In this document: piece by piece, positions 8,612 through 17,180 of the stretch
How positions within the stretch are numbered: position 1 is the first letter of the stretch
Layout: every line of letters begins with the position of its first letter
Assembly: GCA_964549275.1 (NCBI GenBank)
Contig: CAZJUP010000021.1
Location: 1 to 30,488, forward strand
Direction: 5' to 3'
Origin: CAZJUP01 sp964549275
GTDB lineage: Bacteria; Fidelibacterota; Marinisomatia; Marinisomatales; TCS55
Length of the DNA: 30,488 nucleotides
The notes under the pieces: generated by a model
Databases searched by the model: none
What the model saw: the letters and a program-made list of their open reading frames with translations, nothing else
Told to the model about the DNA's origin: nothing
Translations under genes and position numbers: made by a program

Positions 8612-10909
8612 ATGAAATCACTATCCTTCATACTTATCTGTATTTCCTTATCGGGTTTTATTGTATCCCAAGATATGATATCCAGTTATCAGCCTCGTTT
8701 TTTAACTCGGGGAAAATTGTGGACGACATATCGAAGCAATGGCCTCCAAGGGGGGGGCAACAGGGCCCACTATTCTAACCATGATCAAGTGGGATTGGAA
8801 TACCCGGGGAATGCTGCAAGGGCTATGAATGATTTTATGGAATATTGGCTCGATGTTGAAGCATATCTAAACGGCGACCCTAACTTAATTGATGTTGCAA
8901 GAGTCACGAATCCCCAAAATTCAAAAGGTAGTGGGATTTGGGTGCTTGCCGTGGCAGATGGAGATACGATGGTTTCTCATTCTGGACCTCGTGGTGTAAC
9001 AGATGACATTAATGATGAGAGATACCCTATCACCTCTCCAAATGTACCCGAGCATACTTTAGGAGACACTTCCGGTTACAATATGAGCAGAAGCAATTAT
9101 TCATACTATCATACTGATTTTTCCGGAAATGAGCCAATTGAAATCCATAATTACACCCATGGCAAATATATTCCAAATGATGAGTTTCCCGAAGAAATCA
9201 TCATTACAAATTGGAAAACACAGATGGGGGTCACCGTTACGAGAAAAGCGTATGCTTGGGGTTATCCTCAATATGATGATTTTATCATCGAAGAAATAAT
9301 TTTTGAAAACTCCGGTTCAAAAATATTGGAAGAAGCGTATTTCTCTGTAATGAACAGTTTCAGCATTTCCAGTATGGGAGCACAATGGGCTGCGGGTCAT
9401 GGTCAGGGATGGGGAGATTGGCGTGGGAATCTTCTCCCTATTCAAGATGATTGGTTTTTGTATACCCAGGCTCCCAACTATGTAGCAGATAATCCCGAAA
9501 GCACCCAAGTATATAAAGATTTAGTTTTAGCATACCAAAGAGATGATGATTGGCTTGGAACGCCTTGGGATGATACAGGTTCTCCATTTAAGGAAGAAAT
9601 GGCTCGGATGAATGCCTATAATGAATATCAGGGACAACACGAGGGACAACTCATGGCCTTTCCCTATATCGGGTGTGGTCAACTTGACGTTCTTCCTCCA
9701 TTCGTTAATGATCCTGAAATCGATTATGTATCACCAAAATCTGAAAAACAACCTTTTGCTTTCCGCTGGTGGTTTAATGGTAGTTTGGATGAGGATGATT
9801 ATGATGAACCCTCACAAGCAAAACACACCCCTGCAGAAATGTTCAAGATGATGATAAAAAGCAATGAAGAATCAATTAGCGAAAATCCGGATAGCTCCAC
9901 ATTAGGTACCCATGCCTTTATTTATGGGCCGTATACTCTTCAACCGGGAGAAAAGGCAAAAATTGTTATGGCATATATTGGCGGTTCTGGTGCTGATTGG
10001 TTAGAAGAAGATGAATTTACATGGTCAACAACAAAAGAAGCGCAAAACGAATTAAAATTGGGAGAATATTCTCTAATCCGCAATTTTAGAAAAGCTCAGT
10101 TTGCATATAATATGGGGTTTGATATACCGGATGCCCCTCCTGATGTAAACTTTACATTTGAAAATAGCTCGCTAGGCCAAATTGGTCTTATTTGGAATAA
10201 TAAAGTTGAATCCGCAATCGATCCCGATTATACAGGAGAAGAAGCAAAAGATGTCGTTGCCTACCGAATATACAGATCATGGCCTCCTTCATTCGATTGG
10301 CATTGGGGTCCTTGGGAGTTTGTTCAGGAGATTTCTGTAAAAGACCCAAACTACTTTGATCCCAAAACAGGGAAATACCGATTCACTGATTCAAAATCTT
10401 TCGCAGGATATAATTATTATTACAGCGTCAGATCGGTGGATTCCGGGCACGATAATTGGGTGGATAAATTTGGTAATTCTCATGGTCCGATTCCTCCCCT
10501 GGAAAGCGGAATGGCTTCTCCCGAACAAAAAAATATGATCGCACATACACCCTACCAGCCATCAAATATCATATATAATCAAATGGAAAAAGCAATTAAA
10601 ATTGTTCCCAATCCTTATCGGTTGGACTTTAAAGATAATCTTCATATGTACCCTGATGTTGCGGATCCCTATAAACTTCGCTTTATAAATCTTCCCAATC
10701 ACTGTATGATACGTGTGTATAGTTCTTCAGGCGATTTAGTTTTAGAAAAAGAACATAAAAAAAGTATTTCTGCAGAATCTTCCTGGAGACAGGATACTGT
10801 CACTTTTTCTGGTAGAATTGTCAGTGGTATCTATTTTTGGGTCGTTGAATCTCTAACATCAGAAAGTAACGGACAAATTCAAAAAGGCACATTGGCTGTG
10901 GTAAAATAA
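8612..10909 (+). CDS. Secreted protein with Fn3-like and T9SS-type C-terminal domains (CTD protein 1)
   Basis: A 765-residue exported protein: signal peptide (about 1-19, ending IVSQ), a large aromatic-rich domain of unrecognised family (about 20-500), a fibronectin-III-like segment (about 503-645: DAPPDV, AYRIYRSWPPS, YNYYYSVRSVDSG) and a C-terminal domain (about 660-765). The last opens with VPNPYR (665-670) and ends in SGIYFWVV and KGTLAVVK, as in type-A T9SS sorting domains or FlgD-like Ig domains. It would be exported and held at the cell surface. It begins six bases after the TonB receptor stop, and its TAA overlaps the ATG of the PorV-like gene by one base, so the three are probably translated together. 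A paralogue lies at 14910-17180. Its position next to the receptor is the one SusD usually holds, but no TPR/SusD features are seen. Confidence 0.75.
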   Translation: MKSLSFILICISLSGFIVSQDMISSYQPRFLTRGKLWTTYRSNGLQGGGNRAHYSNHDQVGLEYPGNAARAMNDFMEYWLDVEAYLNGDPNLIDVARVTNPQNSKGSGIWVLAVADGDTMVSHSGPRGVTDDINDERYPITSPNVPEHTLGDTSGYNMSRSNYSYYHTDFSGNEPIEIHNYTHGKYIPNDEFPEEIIITNWKTQMGVTVTRKAYAWGYPQYDDFIIEEIIFENSGSKILEEAYFSVMNSFSISSMGAQWAAGHGQGWGDWRGNLLPIQDDWFLYTQAPNYVADNPESTQVYKDLVLAYQRDDDWLGTPWDDTGSPFKEEMARMNAYNEYQGQHEGQLMAFPYIGCGQLDVLPPFVNDPEIDYVSPKSEKQPFAFRWWFNGSLDEDDYDEPSQAKHTPAEMFKMMIKSNEESISENPDSSTLGTHAFIYGPYTLQPGEKAKIVMAYIGGSGADWLEEDEFTWSTTKEAQNELKLGEYSLIRNFRKAQFAYNMGFDIPDAPPDVNFTFENSSLGQIGLIWNNKVESAIDPDYTGEEAKDVVAYRIYRSWPPSFDWHWGPWEFVQEISVKDPNYFDPKTGKYRFTDSKSFAGYNYYYSVRSVDSGHDNWVDKFGNSHGPIPPLESGMASPEQKNMIAHTPYQPSNIIYNQMEKAIKIVPNPYRLDFKDNLHMYPDVADPYKLRFINLPNHCMIRVYSSSGDLVLEKEHKKSISAESSWRQDTVTFSGRIVSGIYFWVVESLTSESNGQIQKGTLAVVK

Positions 10910-11859
10910 TGAAAACGATTAAAAAAACTACATTGGCTTTCTTGATTCTGGGTTTAGCCGTACCTCATGTGTTAACTGGAAAGAATGAGTTTAAACGTGT
11001 AGGAAAATCCGGATTTTCATTTTTAAAAATTAGTCCTTCTGCAAGAGCAGCGGGGATGGGTGATGCGTTTACGGCAATCTCTGACGACGTTACTGCTATA
11101 TTTTATAATCCGGCGGGACTCACTCATATTACTAAAACAGATTTCACTTTTGGATATACCAAGTGGCTTGTGGATTCTAAATTGTATTCAGGAGCCATTG
11201 CGAGACCCATTAGCAACCGAGCCGTTTTAGGGTTAAGCTTTATCCAATTTGCCCCAAAAGCATTTGAGGAAACGACGATTCTTGAACCAACTGGAACTGG
11301 ACGACTTGTATCTGTGGGTGATATATCCGTGGCAATAGCCTACGCTGTAAAATTAACAAATCAACTTTCTTTTGGTTTTAAAGGGCAACTCATTGAAGAG
11401 TGGATTGACAAAGATAAAGCCAAGGGAATCTCTGTTGATTTTTCCACTCACTATTATACTGGGTTTAGAGATTTATCTATTGCGATGATCATGAAAAATT
11501 TTGGTCCAGAGGCAAAATATCTTTCTGATAAATTTAAACTGCCCCTTTATTTCAATGTGAATACGGCTATGAGTGTAATAGGTAAAAGAAATGACTCGAT
11601 TAATTTATTGGTGTCTATAGAAAGTGCATTTGCCACAGACTACAGGGATCGGTATCATCTTGGAACTGAACTAAATCTGTTTAATGCTTTTTCTCTTAGG
11701 GGAGGGTATAAGTTTTTTTACGACACAGAAGATTTTACTCTGGGCGCTGGGTTTAAGATAAATCTCAAAGGAAGCCGTATTAACATTGATTTAGCTTATT
11801 CCAACTTTTCTGAATATTTTTCACCTCCTCTTCGATTATCTCTCACTGGTTCATTTTAA
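10909..11859 (+). CDS. PorV/PorQ-family (UPF0164, FadL-like) outer-membrane protein
   Basis: A 316-residue outer-membrane barrel. A signal peptide (about 1-24) precedes FLKISPSARAAGMGDAFTAI and FYNPAGLT, the hallmark N-terminal sequence of the PorV/PorQ family. The rest alternates barrel strands and ends in LRLSLTGSF with terminal Phe. In T9SS organisms PorV receives CTD-bearing cargo emerging from the translocon and carries it to the attachment complex, while PorQ acts with PorZ/PorU. Many members in this part of the tree have no proven role. It overlaps the stop codon of the upstream CTD-protein gene by one base (TAATG), which couples a possible shuttle directly to its possible cargo. Whether it serves that cargo specifically or is a generic transport barrel is inference. 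Confidence 0.85.
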   Translation: MKTIKKTTLAFLILGLAVPHVLTGKNEFKRVGKSGFSFLKISPSARAAGMGDAFTAISDDVTAIFYNPAGLTHITKTDFTFGYTKWLVDSKLYSGAIARPISNRAVLGLSFIQFAPKAFEETTILEPTGTGRLVSVGDISVAIAYAVKLTNQLSFGFKGQLIEEWIDKDKAKGISVDFSTHYYTGFRDLSIAMIMKNFGPEAKYLSDKFKLPLYFNVNTAMSVIGKRNDSINLLVSIESAFATDYRDRYHLGTELNLFNAFSLRGGYKFFYDTEDFTLGAGFKINLKGSRINIDLAYSNFSEYFSPPLRLSLTGSF

Positions 11860-11984
11860 TATCAGCCCAATACAGGCTCATGGGGAATAAAAATATAATC
11901 AGCATCAATACTCAATACTTCACCCATGGGGCGGTCAGTGCGTTTTGCTCAAAGATTTCAAAACCTTATTATGAAGGATAAGGT
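11860..11984 (+). other. Intergenic gap inside the + strand run
   Basis: At 125 bases this is the longest gap between the TonB receptor and the GH31 gene, so a secondary promoter for the symporter group could lie here. It contains an eight-base palindrome CCCATGGG (11923-11930) and a purine-rich AAGGATAAGG (11974-11983) that serves as ribosome binding site for the GTG start. No confident -35/-10 pair or terminator was found. Confidence 0.3.
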
Positions 11985-13532
11985 GTGACACTTCACTGGA
12001 TTGATACAACAGTATTAACTGGATATCTCCTGATAGTTGCAGGTATGGGATATTATTTCTCTCGAAAAAATGTCAGTACAGAAGAATATTTTGTCGGAGG
12101 ACGATCTCTTCCGGGGATTATAGTGGGGTTAAGCTTAGTGGGTACCTCCATTAGTTCTATAACATTTTTATCCTTTCCCGCAGACGCTTATAAAACAACA
12201 TGGATCCGATTTATTACAACGTGGTCTATGCCATTAGGGGTTTTAGTTGCCGCCTATATGTTTCTTCCCTTTTTTCGAAGAGGCAATATCACATCAGCTT
12301 ACGAATATTTAGAAGATCGATTCGGTCCCTCCATCCGAGTATATGGGGGACTTACCTTTATCATCGCTCAACTTGTTCGTATCAGTATAATTCTGTATCT
12401 CGTATCTCTATTGATGCATGAAATCACCGGATTTTCAATTATTTCCAGTATTTTAATCAGTGGAATCTTTGTTGCTTTTTATACCATCATTGGCGGAATC
12501 AACGCTGTAATTTGGACAGACGTTATTCAAACCATAGTCCTTGTTCTCGGTGGCTTACTTACACTTGGTGTAATCGTTGGTCATTTACCCAGTGGATTGG
12601 AACAAATCTTTTCAGTGGCTGTTGCTGATGGAAAATTATCCTTATCCGAAATGACATCGTCCGGATTTCGATCAATTGGATGGGGATTATCATTAACCAA
12701 GAAAACAGGGACAATGCTTTTTCTGGTAGGGCTAACCAACTGGTTAACAGAATATAGCGCAAATCAAAATACCGTCCAGCGTTATGCGGCTGCAAAAAGC
12801 ACTTTTGAAGCGAGAAAAGCCATGTTTGTTTGTGTGGCTTCAAGCCTCCCCATATGGGCTTTTTATATGTTTATCGGAACATCATTATATGTATTCTTCC
12901 AAGTATTTCCAACACCTGAAGCTACAGAAATGCTGACTGGTACTCGAAAAGCTGAACAAATATTTCCCTATTTCATACTGCATTTTCTCCCACCAGGATT
13001 GACAGGGTTGGTTATTGCAGCTGCTTTAGCTGCTGCAATGTCTTCCTTAGATTCGAGCATTAATGCGATTTCCACCGTAGGTGTTGTCGATATTTACAGA
13101 AGACATATTAATAAAAGTGAACAGGATAAACATTATTTGAAAATTGCGTGGGCAATTGCAGCCGGAGCAGCTGTTATTATGATTACAGGTGCTCTTATTT
13201 TAAATGCATCTGAAACAAAAACTCTCCAAGATACAGCCACTATCCTTACGTCCGTTACCGGGGGCGGATTATTGGGCCTTTACTTATTAGGATTTTTCAC
13301 AAAATATGGAAACACCAAATCTGTATGGATAGGACTTATCATTACATTTATTTTTACATCCTGGACAGTTTTTTCCAGCAGGAATCTTGTCCCCGATTGG
13401 ATGAATGTACCCTTCGATCTTTATTATACCGGTTTAATTGGGAATATTCTTATGCTTGCTCTTACAATTCTTATAGCAATACTATTGTCTGACCACCGTA
13501 AAAACCTTAAAAAACTAACCCTTTGGCAATAA
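11985..13532 (+). CDS. Sodium:solute symporter (SSS family)
   Basis: A 515-residue inner-membrane protein with about 13 hydrophobic helices. SSS signatures are visible. The TM1-2 region carries STEEYFVGGRSLP. The loop and TM5 start IIGGINAVIWTDVIQ. TM6 has NQNTVQRYAAAKS. The TM8 sodium-site segment SSLDSSIN is at 353-360. Members couple sodium influx to uptake of sugars, sialic acid, amino acids or carboxylates; the substrate here is not readable. It has no insertion between TM4 and TM5, unlike the second symporter at 28616-30388. The start is GTG at 11985, chosen because AAGGATAAGG lies just upstream; an ATG at 11971 is out of frame and stops at once. It sits 25 bases before the ceramidase-like gene. 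Importing a product released by neighbouring hydrolases is the natural inference. Confidence 0.92.
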   Translation: MTLHWIDTTVLTGYLLIVAGMGYYFSRKNVSTEEYFVGGRSLPGIIVGLSLVGTSISSITFLSFPADAYKTTWIRFITTWSMPLGVLVAAYMFLPFFRRGNITSAYEYLEDRFGPSIRVYGGLTFIIAQLVRISIILYLVSLLMHEITGFSIISSILISGIFVAFYTIIGGINAVIWTDVIQTIVLVLGGLLTLGVIVGHLPSGLEQIFSVAVADGKLSLSEMTSSGFRSIGWGLSLTKKTGTMLFLVGLTNWLTEYSANQNTVQRYAAAKSTFEARKAMFVCVASSLPIWAFYMFIGTSLYVFFQVFPTPEATEMLTGTRKAEQIFPYFILHFLPPGLTGLVIAAALAAAMSSLDSSINAISTVGVVDIYRRHINKSEQDKHYLKIAWAIAAGAAVIMITGALILNASETKTLQDTATILTSVTGGGLLGLYLLGFFTKYGNTKSVWIGLIITFIFTSWTVFSSRNLVPDWMNVPFDLYYTGLIGNILMLALTILIAILLSDHRKNLKKLTLWQ

Positions 13533-13557
13533 TGTTTTTTCCTTTAGACTACACTTT

Positions 13558-14913
13558 ATGAAATCCAAAAGAATCGTCAAACACCTATCGTACGGTTTCT
13601 TTGTAATGATAGCTGTTGCTATTATTTTATTTTCTCCAGTGGACAGAACACATGTTTTTGAAACAGAATATTTTAAATCTGCGCACCAAGCCATTAATTC
13701 ATTAGCTCTTACACCATTTAATACGAATTTTTACGGTTTAAATGTGGGCTGGGCAAAAATAAACATTACGCCCTCTTATCCATTACCATTATCCGGCTAT
13801 GGAAGCCGCAAAGGCGAATTAGCCACTGGAGTTCATGACTCCTTATATGTTCGTGGATTTGTTTTTGATAATGGAACTCAAAAAGCGGCTCTAATCACTC
13901 TCGATGCCTTGCTGGTTCCTCCATCAGTTACATACCGTTTACAAAAGCGACTCCCTGAAATTGGTTTTAATTTGAACCAAGTTTTTCTTTCGGCCACCCA
14001 TACACATACCTCCGTAGGAGGTTGGGCTGATAGTTGGATAGGCAACCTATTTGCCGGTGATTATAACGATCAAATTGTTAAAGATTTAACCGATAAAATT
14101 CTTCTCACGATTCAGTTGGCTGCTCAAAATACAGAAAAAGCTCTCATTGGATTCAAAGCTGTCAATGCAGAAGAATTTGTTTCAAACAGACTTATAGGGA
14201 AAAATGGTAGTGTTGACCCCTATTTAAGATTTGTGAGAATTCAGAAATATTCCGGAGAATCTGCAATTATCACAACATTTTCAGCCCATGCCACATGCCT
14301 TGCAGGAGAGGATATGGACTATTCGCGTGACTATCCAGGCGCATTGGTTGATTCGTTAGAGAAATTCCCTGAAATAGATTTTGCTGCCTTTTGCGCTGGA
14401 GGAGTGGGTAGTCATAGACCTGAAAGTGGAGGTCGAGATAAATACAATCGTATTGCATGGATGGCCAAAGGACTATCGGAGAAAATTCAAGATGAGTATC
14501 ATGGGGTTTCTATGAGAAAAGAAACAAACATATTATCTTTGAACTTTGAAATTCCACTTAGAGAACCCCATTGGAGAATTAGTTTAAATTGGCGGTTTAG
14601 ACCTTGGGTGTTCAATATATTGAACGAACCTACACCGCACTACATCTCTTTTTTAAACATTGGTGACATTGTCTTTGCGGGAACACCCTGTGATTTTTCT
14701 GGAGAACTTATCCCGGAAATACAATCCGGTTTAAACCGGAAAAATAAACCATTAATAGTTACAAGTTTTAATGGAGGATATATTGGGTATATCACCAAGG
14801 ATGCATGGTATGATTTAGAAGAATATGAAACAATGACAATGAATTGGTTTGGGCCAAATAATGGGCAATATTTCATTTATTTAATCCGAAGGATTACCAA
14901 TCTACTCTCATGA
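13558..14913 (+). CDS. Neutral/alkaline ceramidase-family hydrolase, membrane-anchored (copy 1)
   Basis: A 451-residue protein with an uncleaved-looking N-terminal helix (about residues 11-27) and a ceramidase N-terminal-type catalytic domain (about 61-330). It shows GWAKINITP and LSGYGSRKG at the start. The zinc motif SATHTHTSVGG carries His148 and His150. A later segment (SAHATCLAGEDMDYSRDYPG) is where the third His and the nucleophile region lie in true ceramidases. Characterised members are zinc amidases that cut the N-acyl bond of ceramide, but many bacterial relatives are uncharacterised and may act on other N-acylated substrates. At 451 residues it is shorter than classical neutral ceramidases (about 650-750) and seems to lack the C-terminal Ig-like domain. 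The ATG of the next gene overlaps its stop (ATGA). A second family member is at 19510-21075. Confidence 0.82.
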   Translation: MKSKRIVKHLSYGFFVMIAVAIILFSPVDRTHVFETEYFKSAHQAINSLALTPFNTNFYGLNVGWAKINITPSYPLPLSGYGSRKGELATGVHDSLYVRGFVFDNGTQKAALITLDALLVPPSVTYRLQKRLPEIGFNLNQVFLSATHTHTSVGGWADSWIGNLFAGDYNDQIVKDLTDKILLTIQLAAQNTEKALIGFKAVNAEEFVSNRLIGKNGSVDPYLRFVRIQKYSGESAIITTFSAHATCLAGEDMDYSRDYPGALVDSLEKFPEIDFAAFCAGGVGSHRPESGGRDKYNRIAWMAKGLSEKIQDEYHGVSMRKETNILSLNFEIPLREPHWRISLNWRFRPWVFNILNEPTPHYISFLNIGDIVFAGTPCDFSGELIPEIQSGLNRKNKPLIVTSFNGGYIGYITKDAWYDLEEYETMTMNWFGPNNGQYFIYLIRRITNLLS

Positions 14914-17180
14914 GAAATAAACTGTTTATACTATTCCTGATGCCCATACTCCTCTTCGCTCAACAGGATATGTTGGGGCAATACCGTCCTAGAATTTTAA
15001 CTCGTTCTAAAATGTGGTCAGCTTACCGCAATAATGGATTAGACGGAGGCGGTGATAGAAATAATTCCAGTAGTCATAGTCAGGAGAGCCTGACATACCC
15101 TGGAAATATCGCCCGAGAATTCACTGATTTTGTTGAATATTTTGCTGATGTGGAAGCGTATATTAATGGAGACCCTCATGTAATTGATCCACCTCGCGTC
15201 ACAATTTCCCAAAATTCTAAAGGACAGGGAATTTGGGTTTTAGCTGTGTCAAATGGAACAGACACATTGGTCTCCTGTTCTGGAACCCGTGCGTTAACCT
15301 ACGATATTAAATCCAAGCCTTATAATATTGATAACGCAGTTGAATCGATTTTAGGCAATAACGAGTGGCCCAACTCCCAGAGAAGCAATTATTCTCCAAA
15401 CCACAAAAATATTACGGGAAATGAACCCATAGAAATCCACAATTATAAATACCACGACTATATCCTCAATGATGAATTCCCGGAGGAAATTATCATTAGC
15501 CAGTGGGAAACGAAGTCCGGTATTCAAGGGACAAGAAAAGCCTATGGTTGGAGTTATCCCGATTATGATGATTTTATTCTTCAGGAGCTCATTTTTGAAA
15601 ACATAGGGTCCCAGATACTTGATCCGGTCTATTTTTCATTGAAAACAGGATTAAATGTTAATGCTGCTGCTCATGGATGGGCAGACGGTTTTGGTATGGG
15701 GTGGAGCGACTGGAGAGTGAATCGAAAACAAACTCAGGATGATGTGTTCTTTTATACTCAATCTGACACATTTAAACCGGATTTACCCGAATATATTGAT
15801 GACTATAAAAAACACATAATGGTGTATCAGAGAGATGGGGATTGGTTAGGAACTAACTGGGATGATACGGGTCAACCCTACAAGTTGGAAGTAGCCAATA
15901 CGCATGAAAATGAATTCCAGGGGCAAAAAGAAAATCAACTCCTGGCCTATCAATATATCGGTTTGGGCGTGATTGATTACTTACCGGAAGGAGATTACAT
16001 ACATCCCAAAGTATCCGATCAACCTATAAGTGCAAAATGGTGGAAATCTGGAAATATTGAAGAATTAGATTTTGACGATCCAAATCCCCTGGCTCATAAT
16101 GACATGCAAATGTTTCATTCAATGGTTTTAGATAATCATCATGAAATTACTCATACACCGATCATAGATGATTTAGGTGAAAATGCTTTGATCTTTGGCC
16201 CTTACAGGCTCGAACCGGGACAGAAGGCGAAAATTGTTATCGCTTTTGTTGGAGGGTCTGGCGCAGACTGGTTAAATGAGGATGAAATTACATGGTCATT
16301 AACTCCAGAAGCGATTCAGGAGCATACCCTCGGAGAAAGATCCCTTTTCCGAAATTTCGAAAAAGCAAAATTTGCATATGAAAACGGATTTGATGTCCCA
16401 GATGCACCTCCTGATGTAGAAATCTGGTTTGGTAATTCTATTCGCGGGGAGGTTATAATCAATTGGTCTGATAAAGCTGAAAAAGCTTTAGATCCTGATT
16501 ATCAGGGTGACGAAGCGAAAGATGTTCGAAGCTATAAAATTTATCGATCTTGGCCTCCCTCTCATTTTTGGCATAATGGGCCTTGGGAGTTTGTTATTGA
16601 AATTCCGATTGGTGATCCCAATTATTATAAAGTAGAAAATGGGACCTATTCCTTTACGGATACTGAATCGTTTTCAGGATATAATTACTACTACAGCGTA
16701 AGGACGGTAGATTCCGGTCACGAACACTGGTATGATAAACATGGAATTGATCATGGTCCTATTCCGCCGTTAGAAAGTGGTATGGCTTCCCCAGAACAAA
16801 AAAATATTATCGCTGTCACTCCTTACCAAGGGTCAAATTCTATCTTTGATCAAATGTCTGAACCGATCCGCGTTGTCCCTAATCCCTACCGATTAGATTT
16901 TAAGGATCCTCTTCATATGTATCCTGATGCAGGGGACCCCTATAAACTGCGATTTATAAACCTCCCTCGAAGATGTATCATTAGAGTGTACACCGTATCC
17001 GGTGATTTGGTCCTTGAAAAAAAGCATCTGGATGAATCATCAGGTGAATCTGCTTGGCGACAAGAAACCATTACATTTTCCGGTAATATTGTAAGCGGTA
17101 TATATTATTGGGTCGTAGAATCTTTAGTTCCTGAAAGCAGAGGCCAAATACAAAGAGGAACGTTGGCTGTTGTCAAATAA
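14910..17180 (+). CDS. Secreted protein with Fn3-like and T9SS-type C-terminal domains (CTD protein 2)
   Basis: A 756-residue paralogue of the protein at 8612-10909, alignable end to end. Shared segments include RILTR/RFLTR near the N-terminus, NSKGxGIWVLAV, NEPIEIHNY, SGADWLxEDE, IYRSWPPS, HGPIPPLESGMASPEQKN and HMYPD. A signal peptide (about 1-18, ending LLFAQ) precedes the long aromatic-rich domain, a Fn3-like segment (about 495-640) and the C-terminal sorting-type domain from VPNPYR (656-661) to KG/RGTLAVVK. The C-terminal third is visibly better conserved between copies than the middle. The gene overlaps the ceramidase-like gene upstream by four bases (ATGA) and the GH31 gene downstream by eleven. 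It may be a second surface binding or lid protein with altered specificity. No enzyme motif was recognised in the large domain. Confidence 0.75.
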   Translation: MRNKLFILFLMPILLFAQQDMLGQYRPRILTRSKMWSAYRNNGLDGGGDRNNSSSHSQESLTYPGNIAREFTDFVEYFADVEAYINGDPHVIDPPRVTISQNSKGQGIWVLAVSNGTDTLVSCSGTRALTYDIKSKPYNIDNAVESILGNNEWPNSQRSNYSPNHKNITGNEPIEIHNYKYHDYILNDEFPEEIIISQWETKSGIQGTRKAYGWSYPDYDDFILQELIFENIGSQILDPVYFSLKTGLNVNAAAHGWADGFGMGWSDWRVNRKQTQDDVFFYTQSDTFKPDLPEYIDDYKKHIMVYQRDGDWLGTNWDDTGQPYKLEVANTHENEFQGQKENQLLAYQYIGLGVIDYLPEGDYIHPKVSDQPISAKWWKSGNIEELDFDDPNPLAHNDMQMFHSMVLDNHHEITHTPIIDDLGENALIFGPYRLEPGQKAKIVIAFVGGSGADWLNEDEITWSLTPEAIQEHTLGERSLFRNFEKAKFAYENGFDVPDAPPDVEIWFGNSIRGEVIINWSDKAEKALDPDYQGDEAKDVRSYKIYRSWPPSHFWHNGPWEFVIEIPIGDPNYYKVENGTYSFTDTESFSGYNYYYSVRTVDSGHEHWYDKHGIDHGPIPPLESGMASPEQKNIIAVTPYQGSNSIFDQMSEPIRVVPNPYRLDFKDPLHMYPDAGDPYKLRFINLPRRCIIRVYTVSGDLVLEKKHLDESSGESAWRQETITFSGNIVSGIYYWVVESLVPESRGQIQRGTLAVVK

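Noticed and set aside
11923..11930. CCCATGGG palindrome in the gap before the first symporter
   Set aside because: Eight bases, single copy, no flanking symmetry; common by chance.
8612..17180. Possibility that the paralogous CTD proteins mark a recombined composite element
   Set aside because: Nucleotide sequences have diverged considerably and no terminal repeats flank the pair; old tandem duplication within the operon explains them better.
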